Below are positions 18,500 to 26,898 of a DNA stretch of 64,000 nt, piece after piece (the first letter of the stretch is position 1; each line of letters begins with the position of its first letter). A program made the position numbers and the translations under genes. This stretch comes from Cupriavidus taiwanensis. Lineage in GTDB: Bacteria > Pseudomonadota > Gammaproteobacteria > Burkholderiales > Burkholderiaceae. The stretch covers positions 372,001 through 436,000 of the forward strand of contig NZ_LT977070.1 in NCBI RefSeq assembly GCF_900250075.1, given 5' to 3'. The notes beneath the pieces are model-generated. The model saw only the letters and a program-made list of their open reading frames with translations, was not told the origin of the DNA and did not search any database.

Positions 18500-19626
18500 A
18501 GGCCCACGTCCTTGAACAGGATGGCGAAGACCGCGTCGGCCAGGATCACGATGGTGATCGCGGTCACCACCGAGGCGGTGGTGCCTTCGCCCAGGCTCTG
18601 GGTGTTGGGCTTGATGCGCAGCCCGAAATGGCACGCGGTCAGCGCGATCAGGATGCCGAACACCACGCCCTTGCCCAGCCCCAGCCACAGGTTGGCCACC
18701 GGCACCGCATCGGGCAGCTCGCGCAGGAAGAAGGTGGCGCTGATGCCCAGCTGCATGCGCGCGGCCAGCATGCCGCCGGCCAGCGCCATCACGTCGGTCC
18801 ACGCCACCAGCAGCGGCATGGCGATGGCCAGCGCGATCACGCGCGGCATGATCAGCCGGAAGCCGTGCGAGATGCCCATCACGCGCATCGCGTCCAGCTC
18901 CTCGGTCACGCGCATCACGCCGATCTGCGCGGTGATGGCAGAGCCCGAGCGCCCCGCGATCAGGATCGCGGCGAGCACCGGCCCCAGTTCGCGGATCACC
19001 GCCATGCCCAGGATATTGACGATGAAGGTGCTGGCGCCGAAGGTGCGCAACTGGTTGGCCGACAGGTACGACAGCACGATGCCGATCAGGAAGCCGACCA
19101 GCGCCGTGATCCCCAGCGCCTTGTAGCCGACGTTGTAGATATTGGCCGAGATCTCGCGCCACGGGCCGCGCTGCGGCATGCGCGCGAAGCGCAGCAGGTC
19201 GAACGCCAGCTGGCCCAGCATGGTGATGCCGTTGCCCAGCTGCGCGCCGAACGACAGCACGTTGGCGCCGAACAGCGTGACCGGGTTGAAGCGGTCCACC
19301 ATGTGCTTTTTCCAGCCCTCGTCGTGCACCGCGGCAATGCGCTCGAACACGCGGCGCTGGCCCTCGCTGGCCTCGAGCCGTTGCGGCAGCGCGCCGTTCC
19401 AGGCCTGCCACAGCAGTTGCCCGCCGATATGGTCAAGGCGCTCGACGCCGGCCAGCGACCATTGCGCGTTATCCGAGGCCTGCGCCAGCTCGTGGAGCTG
19501 CGCGCGCAGCTGCCGCGCCTGGCGGCAGCCGGCCAGCGCGAGCGCGGTCCAGTCGCCACGCAGCTGTACGCTGACGGTTCCGTGCCCGCGCGTGATCTGG
19601 AAGTCTGGCGTCGTCTGGCGTTCCAA
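18496..19626 (-). CDS. MlaE-like ABC permease with N-terminal STAS domain
   Basis: About 376 residues: an N-terminal STAS-like domain (roughly 1-100, ...QLRGDWTALALAG...) fused to an MlaE permease domain with five or six helices and the conserved RELGPVLAAILIAGRSGSAITAQIG stretch (middle) and EELDAMRVMGISH. The 5' end is uncertain: no ATG or GTG fits, and TTG at 19626 (or 19632) is the best in-frame choice; the plus-strand birA gene begins about 190 bp away in the opposite direction. It is the first gene of the five-gene minus-strand operon. Confidence 0.85.
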   Translation of the reverse strand: MERQTTPDFQITRGHGTVSVQLRGDWTALALAGCRQARQLRAQLHELAQASDNAQWSLAGVERLDHIGGQLLWQAWNGALPQRLEASEGQRRVFERIAAVHDEGWKKHMVDRFNPVTLFGANVLSFGAQLGNGITMLGQLAFDLLRFARMPQRGPWREISANIYNVGYKALGITALVGFLIGIVLSYLSANQLRTFGASTFIVNILGMAVIRELGPVLAAILIAGRSGSAITAQIGVMRVTEELDAMRVMGISHGFRLIMPRVIALAIAMPLLVAWTDVMALAGGMLAARMQLGISATFFLRELPDAVPVANLWLGLGKGVVFGILIALTACHFGLRIKPNTQSLGEGTTASVVTAITIVILADAVFAILFKDVGL

Positions 19627-19815
19627 GGGCAAGCGATGTGATGGCCGAGTCTCGATTCTAAGCCACGCGCCCGGCTGGCGCGACCGCGCCGTGCCCCGGG
19701 GGCATGCCCGGCAGCGCGGCGCGGCTACAATGCGGCATCTGCCGCAGCCCCGGGTTTCGATCCGGATCCTGCCTGTGCCGACCGCGACCCCGCCCATCCC
19801 CATCCATTGCCGCGC

Positions 19816-20691
19816 ATGTCCGCCGTTCCTCCGAATCCGCCCGATCCTTCCACTGCCACGTCGTGGCGCATCGATGAAGGCGCGCTGCGCGCCATGCTGT
19901 CGCCCGCGCTGCGCGACTGGACCGTGGAACTGGTCGAGGAAACCGGCTCGACCAATGCCGACCTGACCGCGCAGTGCCGCCAGGCGTCGTGGTCCGACGC
20001 CGGCACGCTGCGCCTGGCCTATCGCCAGACCGCCGGGCGCGGACGCCAGGGCCGGCCGTGGCAGGGGCAGGCCGGCATGACTTTCTCGGTGGCGCTGCCG
20101 CTGGCGCTGGCGCCGGCGCAGCTGAGCGGCCTGAGCCTGGCGGTGGGCCTGGCGCTGGCCGAGGCCCTGGGCGACGTGGCCCCGGCGCTGGGCGCGCGGG
20201 TGGGCCTGAAATGGCCCAATGACCTGCAGATCGACGGCCGCAAGCTGGCCGGCATCCTGATCGAATCGGTGCCGGCGGGCCCGCAGCGGGTCTGGGCGGT
20301 GATCGGTATCGGCCTGAACCTGGTGCGCGATGCGCAGATGGAAGCCGCGCTGGGGCGCGAACTGGCGGGCGTAGCCGAGGCCATGCCGGGCTTCGATGCC
20401 GGGCGCGATGCGCCGCGCCTGCTGGCGGCGGTGCTGGAGCGGCTGGCGGCGATGCGCACGGACTTCCTCGCGCATGGCTTCGGGCCGATGGCACGGCGCT
20501 GGTCCGCCGCCGATGCCTACCGCGACCAGCCGGTGCGGCTGCTGCACGACGGCCAGGTGATCGCCGAAGGCATGGCGCGCGGCGTCGACGAGGCCGGCCA
20601 CCTGCTGCTGGAAACCCCCGCCGGGCTGGAGCGCATCGCCAGCGGCGAGCTGTCGCTGCGGCCCGCCCCGGGCCAGGAAGGTGGCGCATGA
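19816..20691 (+). CDS. birA: Biotin--[acetyl-CoA-carboxylase] ligase
   Basis: Attaches biotin to the carboxyl-carrier proteins. The 291-residue protein has the catalytic core only: ETGSTNADL, the GRGRQGRPW biotinyl-AMP loop, [20 protein letters not shown] and a small C-terminal domain. There is no N-terminal winged helix, so unlike E. coli BirA it cannot act as the bio-operon repressor. ATG 19816 is used; TTG 19807 is possible. It overlaps coaX by 4 bp. It would serve the methylcrotonyl-CoA carboxylase encoded at 59.5 kb. Confidence 0.94.
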   Translation: MSAVPPNPPDPSTATSWRIDEGALRAMLSPALRDWTVELVEETGSTNADLTAQCRQASWSDAGTLRLAYRQTAGRGRQGRPWQGQAGMTFSVALPLALAPAQLSGLSLAVGLALAEALGDVAPALGARVGLKWPNDLQIDGRKLAGILIESVPAGPQRVWAVIGIGLNLVRDAQMEAALGRELAGVAEAMPGFDAGRDAPRLLAAVLERLAAMRTDFLAHGFGPMARRWSAADAYRDQPVRLLHDGQVIAEGMARGVDEAGHLLLETPAGLERIASGELSLRPAPGQEGGA

Positions 20692-21539
20692 ACGCGCCGC
20701 GCCTGCTGGTCGATATCGGCAATACCCGGCTCAAATGGGCGTGGTGCGACGCCGGTGCTGCGCTGCCTGCGACCGCAGGCAGCGCTGCGCTGCCGACGCC
20801 GTGGCAGCACGCCGGCGCGGTCGCGCATGCCGACGACGGCGCGCTGCGAACCCTGGCCACCGAACTGCGCGCACTGTGCGCCAGCGGGCCGATGCCGTCG
20901 GTGTGGATCAGCAACGTGGCCGGGCCGGTGATTGCCACCGCCGTCGATGCCGCGCTGGCCGACGCCTTCGGCGGCTGCGCGCCGGTGCAATGGGTACGCA
21001 GCGCCGCCGCGCATGGCGACCTTGCCAACGGCTATCGCGAACCGACCCAATTGGGCGTCGACCGCTGGGTCGGCGCCATCGGCGCGCACCGCTGGCTGCC
21101 GCGCGAAACATTGCTGGTGGTCACCGCCGGTACCGCCACCACGCTCGATATCGTCACCGTCACAGAGGCTGGCCACGCGCGCTTCGAAGGCGGGCTGATC
21201 CTGCCGGGGCTGGCGCTGATGCTGGGCACGCTGGCGCGCAATACCGCGCAGCTGCCGGCGCTGGATGTGGGCGAGGCCGGCAGCGTGGCGGGCGCGCAGC
21301 GGCGCTGGGCCGACAACACCCACGACGCCATTGCCGCCGGCTGCCTGGCGGCGCAGGCCGGCGCCATCGAGCGCACCTGGCGCGCGCTGGGCGCGCGCGG
21401 CGACGCGTCGCGTCCGCCGCGCTGCCTGCTGTCCGGCGGGGCCCGCGGCGCACTGGCCGGGGCGCTCGCGGTGCCGTTCGAGATGCACGATAATCTGGTG
21501 CTGCTCGGCCTGCATGCGATGGCCATGGCCGATGCGTGA
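20688..21539 (+). CDS. coaX: Type III pantothenate kinase
   Basis: First enzyme of coenzyme A synthesis, 283 residues. Recognised by the N-terminal phosphate-binding DIGNTRLKW, the [15 protein letters not shown] segment, [10 protein letters not shown] and the C-terminal LSGGARGAL. Type III enzymes need a monovalent cation and are not CoA-inhibited. It starts inside the birA stop (ATGA), the birA-coaX coupling common in Burkholderiales. Two short residue blocks around 25-35 are Ala-rich. Confidence 0.94.
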   Translation: MNAPRLLVDIGNTRLKWAWCDAGAALPATAGSAALPTPWQHAGAVAHADDGALRTLATELRALCASGPMPSVWISNVAGPVIATAVDAALADAFGGCAPVQWVRSAAAHGDLANGYREPTQLGVDRWVGAIGAHRWLPRETLLVVTAGTATTLDIVTVTEAGHARFEGGLILPGLALMLGTLARNTAQLPALDVGEAGSVAGAQRRWADNTHDAIAAGCLAAQAGAIERTWRALGARGDASRPPRCLLSGGARGALAGALAVPFEMHDNLVLLGLHAMAMADA

Positions 21540-21572
21540 CGACGCTAAGTCCCCACCTCCATCCGATTCCCC

Positions 21573-21785
21573 ATGATCACCCGCTCCCTGCGCATCGCAT
21601 TGCTGTTGCTGCTGTTCGCCAACGCCGTGCTGCTGGCCGCGGTGCTGGGCGCGTTCGGCGCGCAGCCGCTGTCGGGCTGGTTCGAATCGCCGCGCGAACC
21701 GCACCGGCTGGAGCAGCAGGTGCGGGGCGAGCGCATGCGCCTGCAACCGCCGCCGGTCACGCCGGCCTCGGCGCCGGGCGCTTAG
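21573..21785 (+). CDS. Small single-pass membrane protein, unknown function
   Basis: Seventy residues: a strong N-terminal hydrophobic helix (about 6-29, ALLLLLFANAVLLAAVLGAF) followed by a short polar, Arg-rich and Pro-rich tail. It begins 33 bp after coaX in the same direction and may belong to that operon. The tail (EPHRLEQQVRGERMRLQPPP) resembles the N-terminal part of longer proteins that follow coaX in related genomes and carry a SPOR domain; here that domain is absent. Coding status rests on position, codon pattern and the membrane segment. Confidence 0.6.
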   Translation: MITRSLRIALLLLLFANAVLLAAVLGAFGAQPLSGWFESPREPHRLEQQVRGERMRLQPPPVTPASAPGA

Positions 21786-21814
21786 TGCGGGCCAAATAAT
21801 GCAGGCGCGGCGGC

Positions 21815-22321
21815 TCAGCCGGCCTGGCGCACCTTGGTCAGCAGCTTGGTGGTCGAGCGGTCGTGCAGGAAGGGGATGGCATAGGCCTGGCCACCCCAGC
21901 TGCGCACCAGCCGGGTTTCTTCGAGCGTATCGATATCGTAGTCGCCGCCCTTGACGTAGATGTCGGGGCGCACCAGGCGGATCAGCTCCACCGGGGTCTG
22001 TTCGCGGAACATCGCCACCAGGTCGACCGACGCCAGCGCGGCCAGCAGCGCCATGCGGTCCGACTCATGGTTGAGCGGGCGGTCGTCGCCCTTGCCCAGC
22101 ATCCTCACCGAGGCATCGCTGTTGACGCCGACCACCAGGCTCGCGCCCAGCGCGCGCGCCTGCGCCAGGTAGGTGGCATGACCGCGATGCAGGATGTCGA
22201 AGACGCCGTTGGTAAACACCAGCGGGCGCGGCAGCGCGGCGATGCGCGCGGCCAGCGCGGCGGTGTCGTCGGCGGGAGTCAGCTTGGATTCGAAGGCGGG
22301 TACGGACATGGATCGGGACAT
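21815..22321 (-). CDS. rfaE2: D-glycero-beta-D-manno-heptose 1-phosphate adenylyltransferase
   Basis: Adenylyltransferase making ADP-heptose for the lipopolysaccharide core. The 168-residue protein carries the nucleotidyltransferase HxGH motif (TNGVFDILHRGH), the NSDASVRMLGK loop and KGGDYDIDTLEE. It corresponds to the C-terminal half of E. coli HldE, so the kinase half must be a separate gene elsewhere. ATG 22321 is used; ATG 22309 is equally possible as neither has a clear ribosome binding site. It converges with the small membrane-protein gene. Confidence 0.9.
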   Translation of the reverse strand: MSRSMSVPAFESKLTPADDTAALAARIAALPRPLVFTNGVFDILHRGHATYLAQARALGASLVVGVNSDASVRMLGKGDDRPLNHESDRMALLAALASVDLVAMFREQTPVELIRLVRPDIYVKGGDYDIDTLEETRLVRSWGGQAYAIPFLHDRSTTKLLTKVRQAG

Positions 22322-22658
22322 GGGATAGGTGGAGGCCGGCACCGTGGCGCAGCCGGCGCGCTTGCCCGAATGGTACCCGTTCTTGCGCGCCGCCCTGGCT
22401 GGCGCCATCGCGTGACGGCACTGGCCCGCGGTCCGGCAGCGATGTAGTAACCGGCTACTACCTGCGCGGCGGCTGGCGCGCTTATCATCCGCGGCACCGT
22501 ATTTCCGGGAACAGGAAAACGGCGTTGCACCCTAGCCGCGAGGGCCGGACGATCCGGCGCGCCGCGGGCCGCATTTGTCGGGAATGCGTGAAGGTAAAAC
22601 AGCAAGAAAAAAAAGTGCCCCGCTTCGGCGGGGCATTTTCTTGTCCGGACCGGGCCGC
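22322..22658. other. Intergenic region between rfaE2 and the ferritin-like gene
   Basis: This 337-bp stretch holds the upstream region of rfaE2 (to about 22450) and the terminator at 22608-22639. I see no convincing reading frame or RNA gene in it. Confidence 0.5.
22608..22639. terminator. Terminator after the ferritin-like gene
   Basis: Stem TGCCCCGC / GCGGGGCA around a TTCG tetraloop (22616-22635), flanked by a run of A on the left and TTTT on the right. Read on the minus strand it lies 24 bp after the stop at 22659 and ends in a long U-tract, a textbook Rho-independent terminator. Confidence 0.88.
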
Positions 22659-23522
22659 TCAGGCTTGCGCGGGGCGGGCCGCGCCGGCGCCTTGCAGGCT
22701 GGCGTTCAGCTCCTTGCGGTAGCGGTTCAGGTCCTGCACGCTTTCAAAGGTACGTTCGAACAGCAGCGACATGTTGTGCAGGATCCGTTCGATGACCTTC
22801 TTCTCCCAGCCTTCGTCGAAGCGGATCTGCTCGTCGAGCCATTTCTCGAGCCAGTCGGGGTCCGGCAGGCGCGACTGCACCGTGTCGTTGGGGAACAGCG
22901 CCTTGTTGACGTGCAGGTTGGTCGGGTGCAGCGGCTTCTCGGTGCGGCGCGCCGAGGCCATCAGCACGCCGATCTTGGCGAAGGCCGCGCGCGCGCTGTC
23001 GCCGAACTGCGCCAGGTACTTCTTCATGTAGCGCAGGTAGGCGCCGCCGTGGCGGGCTTCGTCCTGCGACAGGGTGCGGTAGATATGCTTGATCACCGGC
23101 TCGGTGTGCCATTCGGCGGCACGGCGGTACCAGTGGTTCAGGCGGATCTCGCCGCAGAAATGCAGCATCAGCGTTTCCAGCGGCGGCGCCGGGTCGAACT
23201 CGAAGCGCACCGCGTGCAGTTCTTCCTCGGTCGGCACCAGGTCCGGGCGGAAGCGGCGCAGGTACTCCATCAGCACCAGCGAATGCTTCTGTTCCTCGAA
23301 GAACCAGATGCTCATGAACGCCGAAAAGTCAGAGTCGTGGCGGTTGTCGCGCAGGAACATCTCGGTCGCGGGCAGGGCGGACCATTCCGTGATCGCATTC
23401 ATGCGAATGGTCTTGGCCTGGTCGTCCGTCAGCATGCTGGCGTCGAAGGTCTCCCAGGGGATGTCCTTGTCCATGTGCCAGCGGACGGCTTCCAACGATT
23501 TGAACAGTTCGGGGTAGAGCAT
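22659..23522 (-). CDS. Ferritin-like diiron protein
   Basis: A 287-residue soluble protein of the ferritin-like superfamily. Two iron-binding helices pairs are visible: E46, then E77-x-x-H80 (FFEEQKH), and E125 with E155-x-x-H158 (SQDEARH), the paired ExxH pattern of acyl-ACP-desaturase-like and ribonucleotide-reductase-like diiron proteins. No membrane segment or signal peptide. Substrate unknown; oxygenase/desaturase activity or iron-dependent oxidation are the options. A Fur-like palindrome lies 36 bp upstream and a terminator follows, so it is monocistronic. Confidence 0.8.
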   Translation of the reverse strand: MLYPELFKSLEAVRWHMDKDIPWETFDASMLTDDQAKTIRMNAITEWSALPATEMFLRDNRHDSDFSAFMSIWFFEEQKHSLVLMEYLRRFRPDLVPTEEELHAVRFEFDPAPPLETLMLHFCGEIRLNHWYRRAAEWHTEPVIKHIYRTLSQDEARHGGAYLRYMKKYLAQFGDSARAAFAKIGVLMASARRTEKPLHPTNLHVNKALFPNDTVQSRLPDPDWLEKWLDEQIRFDEGWEKKVIERILHNMSLLFERTFESVQDLNRYRKELNASLQGAGAARPAQA

Positions 23523-23557
23523 GGTAAGCCTTTGAAATTACGGGCAGATTCTACCAG

Positions 23558-23574
23558 ATGCGAATTATTCTCTT
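23558..23574. promoter_or_regulatory. Fur-like box upstream of the ferritin-like gene
   Basis: TGCGAAT-T-ATTCTCT (23559-23573) fits the 7-1-7 Fur consensus TGAGAAT-N-ATTCTCA at all but two positions. It sits 36 bp upstream of the minus-strand ATG at 23522, where a promoter is expected. Assignment is by pattern only. Confidence 0.45.
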
Positions 23575-23724
23575 CTCTCCTTTTTTAGGCCGGAGCGGGG
23601 CAAATATGCAACGCCCGGCGGGGTTCGCAGGCGCCTTCTGCATTTTTCCGGGCGATCAGCGCCGCGGCGGCGCGTCAAAGTGCCAGCGCGGGCGCCTCTG
23701 CGACCGTCATGTGACGGCGGCAAC

Positions 23725-25002
23725 TCAGGGAGAGACTGCCTGCTCGGCCGCGTGGTCGTCCGTGCCGGGCGCGGCTGGCGCTGTGCCCGGCACGATGCCG
23801 TAAAGGAAGGCTGCCAGCTCGTCGGCCTGGGCTTCGGCGTCGCGCTCGCCCAGCGCGATCAGCGCCTGCGTGAAGGCCGGCTCGAACAGCAGGTAGCTGG
23901 CGAATGCGGCGCCGCGCGCCTCGGTGCCGCCCAGCGGCGCCAGCAGCGCGCGCACGGTGCGCGGCAACTGCTTCTGGTGCTCGGCGGCGATGGCCTCGAT
24001 CGGCTCGCTGGGCGCCACCGTCATCACCTGCACCGGGCGCCAGCCCTCGCGGTCGCCGGCCACCTCGGGCATGCGCGCCAGCAGCCGGTTGATATGCAGC
24101 AGCCGCTCCAGGTCGGTGTTCAGCCCGTCGAGGAAGATGCTGGCCAGCGCCTGTCCGCCCACCTGCGCCAGCGACGGATAGCCGCCGCCCGGCATGGTGT
24201 CGAACCAGCCCGAGCGCTGGCGCGAGGCCGCGCCGATCGCCAGGATGCGCGACGCGCCCAGGTGGATCGCCGGCGACAGCGGCGACATCTGGCGCATGGT
24301 GCCGTCGCCGAACCACTCGTGGTGCCCATCGAGTTCCAGCGGCATGGCCGGGAACAGGAACGGGATCGATGACGAGGCCAGCAGGTGGTCCACCGTGATC
24401 TGCGCCGGCACCGCGATGCGCTGGCTGCGGTGCCACGGATGGATGCGGTGGTGCGACTGGTAGAAGGTCACGTGGCGCCCGGTGCTGTACGACAGCGCCG
24501 TGACCGCGAACGCCTGCAGCGCGCCGCTGTCGAGGCTGGCCTGCACCCGCGCGGGCTCGAACAGCTCGCCCAGCATGCTGCCCAGCGGCGTGTTGTCGAA
24601 CAGCGCGCGCGGCGCGCGCCGCTGCGTGGCCCAGCCCAGCGCCAGCGTCGACAGCCAGCGCGCCCCCGACACGCCCACGCGCAGCACATCGGTGCGGTAG
24701 ACCTCGTCGGCATGGATGCTGTGCCAGAGCGCGCCCAGGCTCTGCGCGGCGGCTTCGAAGTCGCCGGCATGGATGGCCAGCCCCGCGCCGTTGATGGCCC
24801 CGGCCGAGGTGCCGGCGAGGATGCCGAACGGCAGCGCGGCCTGCGCCTTGCCATGGCGCGCGGCGATGCGCGCCACGCCGTTGAGCACGCCGGCCTGGTA
24901 GGCGGCGCGCGCGCCGCCGCCCATCAGGATCAGCGCGGTGGCGGCGGGGTTGGGCGTGGAAGCGGGCGCCGCCGGGGGCAGCGGCAGGGAATCGCGATGC
25001 AT
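23725..25002 (-). CDS. Patatin-like phospholipase
   Basis: A 425-residue patatin-family hydrolase with the Ser-Asp dyad: nucleophile S66 in GTSAG and D233 in GDGT, preceded by the oxyanion loop MGGGARAAYQAGVL (27-40). A DUF3336-type extension is absent. Substrates could be phospholipids or other acyl esters. ATG 25002 is taken because it lies just 31 bp after phaM and the frame upstream is antisense to phaM coding. Proximity to phaM raises the possibility of a role at polyhydroxybutyrate granules, but that is inference. Confidence 0.87.
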   Translation of the reverse strand: MHRDSLPLPPAAPASTPNPAATALILMGGGARAAYQAGVLNGVARIAARHGKAQAALPFGILAGTSAGAINGAGLAIHAGDFEAAAQSLGALWHSIHADEVYRTDVLRVGVSGARWLSTLALGWATQRRAPRALFDNTPLGSMLGELFEPARVQASLDSGALQAFAVTALSYSTGRHVTFYQSHHRIHPWHRSQRIAVPAQITVDHLLASSSIPFLFPAMPLELDGHHEWFGDGTMRQMSPLSPAIHLGASRILAIGAASRQRSGWFDTMPGGGYPSLAQVGGQALASIFLDGLNTDLERLLHINRLLARMPEVAGDREGWRPVQVMTVAPSEPIEAIAAEHQKQLPRTVRALLAPLGGTEARGAAFASYLLFEPAFTQALIALGERDAEAQADELAAFLYGIVPGTAPAAPGTDDHAAEQAVSP

Positions 25003-25033
25003 GGGTGGATGGTGGCGCCGGGCGGCGGCAGGC

Positions 25034-25882
25034 TCAGTTGGTGACGCTGCCGCCGGCGCCGTTGGTGCTGCCGTTGCCGTTGCCGCTGCCGTTGCTACCA
25101 CGGCCACTCTCGGCCTCCCGCGCCGGCATGGTCTTGGCCGGCTTCTTGGCAGCCGCTTTCTTCGCCGGCGCCTGCTTTGCCGGTGCCTTCTTCGCCGGTG
25201 TCTTCTTCGCGGCAGGGCTGGCGGTACCCGCCGAAGCCGTCTTGCCGGCTGCCGCGGTCTTCGCTTTCTCTGCGCCGGACTGGGTGGTGCCGGCTGGCGT
25301 GGCGGCGCCGGCGGCGCCAAAGCCGCCAATGCCGAACGGCACCATGCTGGCCGCCGCGGCGCTGCTGGCAATCTGGTTGAACTGCTGTTGCAGCATGTCC
25401 CACCACAGCGCGGCATTGGGCGCCGGAGCGGCATCGGCGTCGCCGGCGGCCGCCTGCGACGGCTCGGCGGCAGGCGGCTCGGGGTGCGCGGCGCTGCCCG
25501 TGTCCGCGCTGGTACCGGCGCCGGTATCCGCGCCGGTGCGTTGCGGCGCCTCGGCGCTGGGGGCGTTGGCGGCGCGCGCGACGTTTTCCATCGCCGATTG
25601 CATGGCCTCGGGCGACAGCGCGTTGCCGAAGGTCTGCAGCGCCACCAGCGTGGCGCGCTGCACTTCCAGTCCCTGGATGGTGGTGCGCAGCAGGTTGGTA
25701 TTGAGCTGCAGCCAGCTTTCCACCGCCTTCAGGTCGGCGATGCGCTTGTCGAGGTCTTCCAGGTCCATCGGCGGCGTCATCGCCTGCAGGCCGGGCATCA
25801 GGCTGGCGGGGATGCCCGCGCCGCCCCATAGCCGGCGCATGAAGTCGAAGCCGTTGGTGAAATCGGGAATCTGTCCGAACAT
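25034..25882 (-). CDS. phaM: PhaM-like polyhydroxybutyrate granule protein
   Basis: A 282-residue protein matching PhaM of Ralstonia eutropha, which activates PHB synthase PhaC1 and tethers granules to the nucleoid. The N-terminus carries the PHA-granule family segment (LWGGAGIP...LEDLDKRIADLKAVESWLQLN, residues 19-61) with a heptad-like helix; the middle is Ala/Pro-rich and disordered; residues 206-250 form a Lys/Ala histone-H1-like tail with AKKTPAKKAPAK-type repeats, the DNA-binding part; the last ~25 residues are Gly/Asn/Ser-rich. It lies between an enoyl-CoA hydratase and the patatin gene on the same strand. Confidence 0.85.
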   Translation of the reverse strand: MFGQIPDFTNGFDFMRRLWGGAGIPASLMPGLQAMTPPMDLEDLDKRIADLKAVESWLQLNTNLLRTTIQGLEVQRATLVALQTFGNALSPEAMQSAMENVARAANAPSAEAPQRTGADTGAGTSADTGSAAHPEPPAAEPSQAAAGDADAAPAPNAALWWDMLQQQFNQIASSAAAASMVPFGIGGFGAAGAATPAGTTQSGAEKAKTAAAGKTASAGTASPAAKKTPAKKAPAKQAPAKKAAAKKPAKTMPAREAESGRGSNGSGNGNGSTNGAGGSVTN

Positions 25883-25947
25883 GGTCGCGCGCTCCGTGTG
25901 CGGCGCAGCCCGGTGCCCGGACCTCCGGGAGCGCGGCTGCGTCGTCG

Positions 25948-26781
25948 TTACCTGAACTGAGGCGGCCGCTTTTCGCGCAGGCTCGCCATGCCTTCGTGCA
26001 CGTCGGGGCCGGCAAAACCCATGAATTCGAGCGCCAGCGAGGTATCGAAAGCGGGGCCGGCCATGCGCAGCCAGTTGTTGAGGGCGTACTTGGTCCAGCG
26101 GATCGCGCTCTGCGACCCCGCCGCCAGCCGGTTGGCCACCTCGAAGGCGCGCGCCACCAGTTCGTCCTCATCCACCGCCAGCGAGACCAGGCCGATCCGC
26201 TCGGCTTCTTCGCCGCTGACCGACTCGCACAGCATCAGATAGTACTTGGCCTTGGCCATTCCGCACAGCAGCGGCCACACGATCGCGGCATGGTCGCCCG
26301 CGGCCACGCCCAGCCGGGTATGGCCGTCGACGATGCGCGCGGTCTTCGCCGCGATCGAGATATCGGCCAGCAGGCCCGCCACCAGCCCGGCGCCGACGGC
26401 CGGGCCGTGCATCGCCGAGACCACCGGCTTGTCGCAGTTGATGACGTTGTAGACCAGGTCGCGCGCCTCGTGCCAGACGCGGGTGCGGGTGTCGAAGTCG
26501 TTGGCCATGTCCTCGACCAGCGCCAGGTCGCCGCCGGCGGAGAAGCCCTTGCCTTCGCCGCGGATCAGCGCCACGCGCACCTCGGGGTCGGCGGAGACGT
26601 CGCGCCAGATCTCGGCCAGCTCGCGGTGCATGTTGGCGTCGGCGGTGGCCAGCTTCTGGTTGGCCGACTGGGCCGCGCCCATGACGATTTCCAGGATCGG
26701 GCCGTGGCGGCGCAGGGTCAGCGCGCGATAGCGCTCGTAGCGCGGGGACAGGGCGGCGGTGTCAGCGGAGGAAGCGTTCAT
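25948..26781 (-). CDS. Enoyl-CoA hydratase/isomerase family protein
   Basis: A 277-residue crotonase-fold enzyme. The oxyanion-hole segments [12 protein letters not shown] (residues 60-71) and [16 protein letters not shown] are clear. The position of the second catalytic Glu is occupied by [12 protein letters not shown], which lacks the usual E and resembles non-hydratase crotonases, so isomerase, hydrolase or other chemistry is possible. It is preceded by its own 117-bp region with a TetR-type palindrome at 26835-26850, so it is not simply part of the FAH/Bug operon. Confidence 0.83.
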   Translation of the reverse strand: MNASSADTAALSPRYERYRALTLRRHGPILEIVMGAAQSANQKLATADANMHRELAEIWRDVSADPEVRVALIRGEGKGFSAGGDLALVEDMANDFDTRTRVWHEARDLVYNVINCDKPVVSAMHGPAVGAGLVAGLLADISIAAKTARIVDGHTRLGVAAGDHAAIVWPLLCGMAKAKYYLMLCESVSGEEAERIGLVSLAVDEDELVARAFEVANRLAAGSQSAIRWTKYALNNWLRMAGPAFDTSLALEFMGFAGPDVHEGMASLREKRPPQFR

Positions 26782-26828
26782 GGGGGCCTTTTCAGTGGAC
26801 GCCAGGGCGGGCGCCGGAAGCAGGTTAA

Positions 26829-26856
26829 TTTACCAACCGATCGGTCGGTTAATTAT
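26829..26856. promoter_or_regulatory. TetR-type operator upstream of the enoyl-CoA hydratase
   Basis: AACCGA-TCGG-TCGGTT (26835-26850) is an inverted repeat flanked by AT-rich DNA with outer AATT symmetry, 54 bp before the ATG at 26781. Tandem ACCGA/TCGGT half-sites are characteristic of TetR-family repressors of fatty-acid and phenylacetate catabolism. No tetR gene is present in the window. Confidence 0.5.
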
Positions 26857-26898
26857 ATGCAAATCCGGCGCGCGGTTGCGCCCCCGGCCCGCCGGTCC

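Noticed and set aside
24385..25044. Plus-strand frame opposite the patatin gene
   Set aside because: Lacks a ribosome binding site and domain; the patatin motifs on the minus strand are complete.
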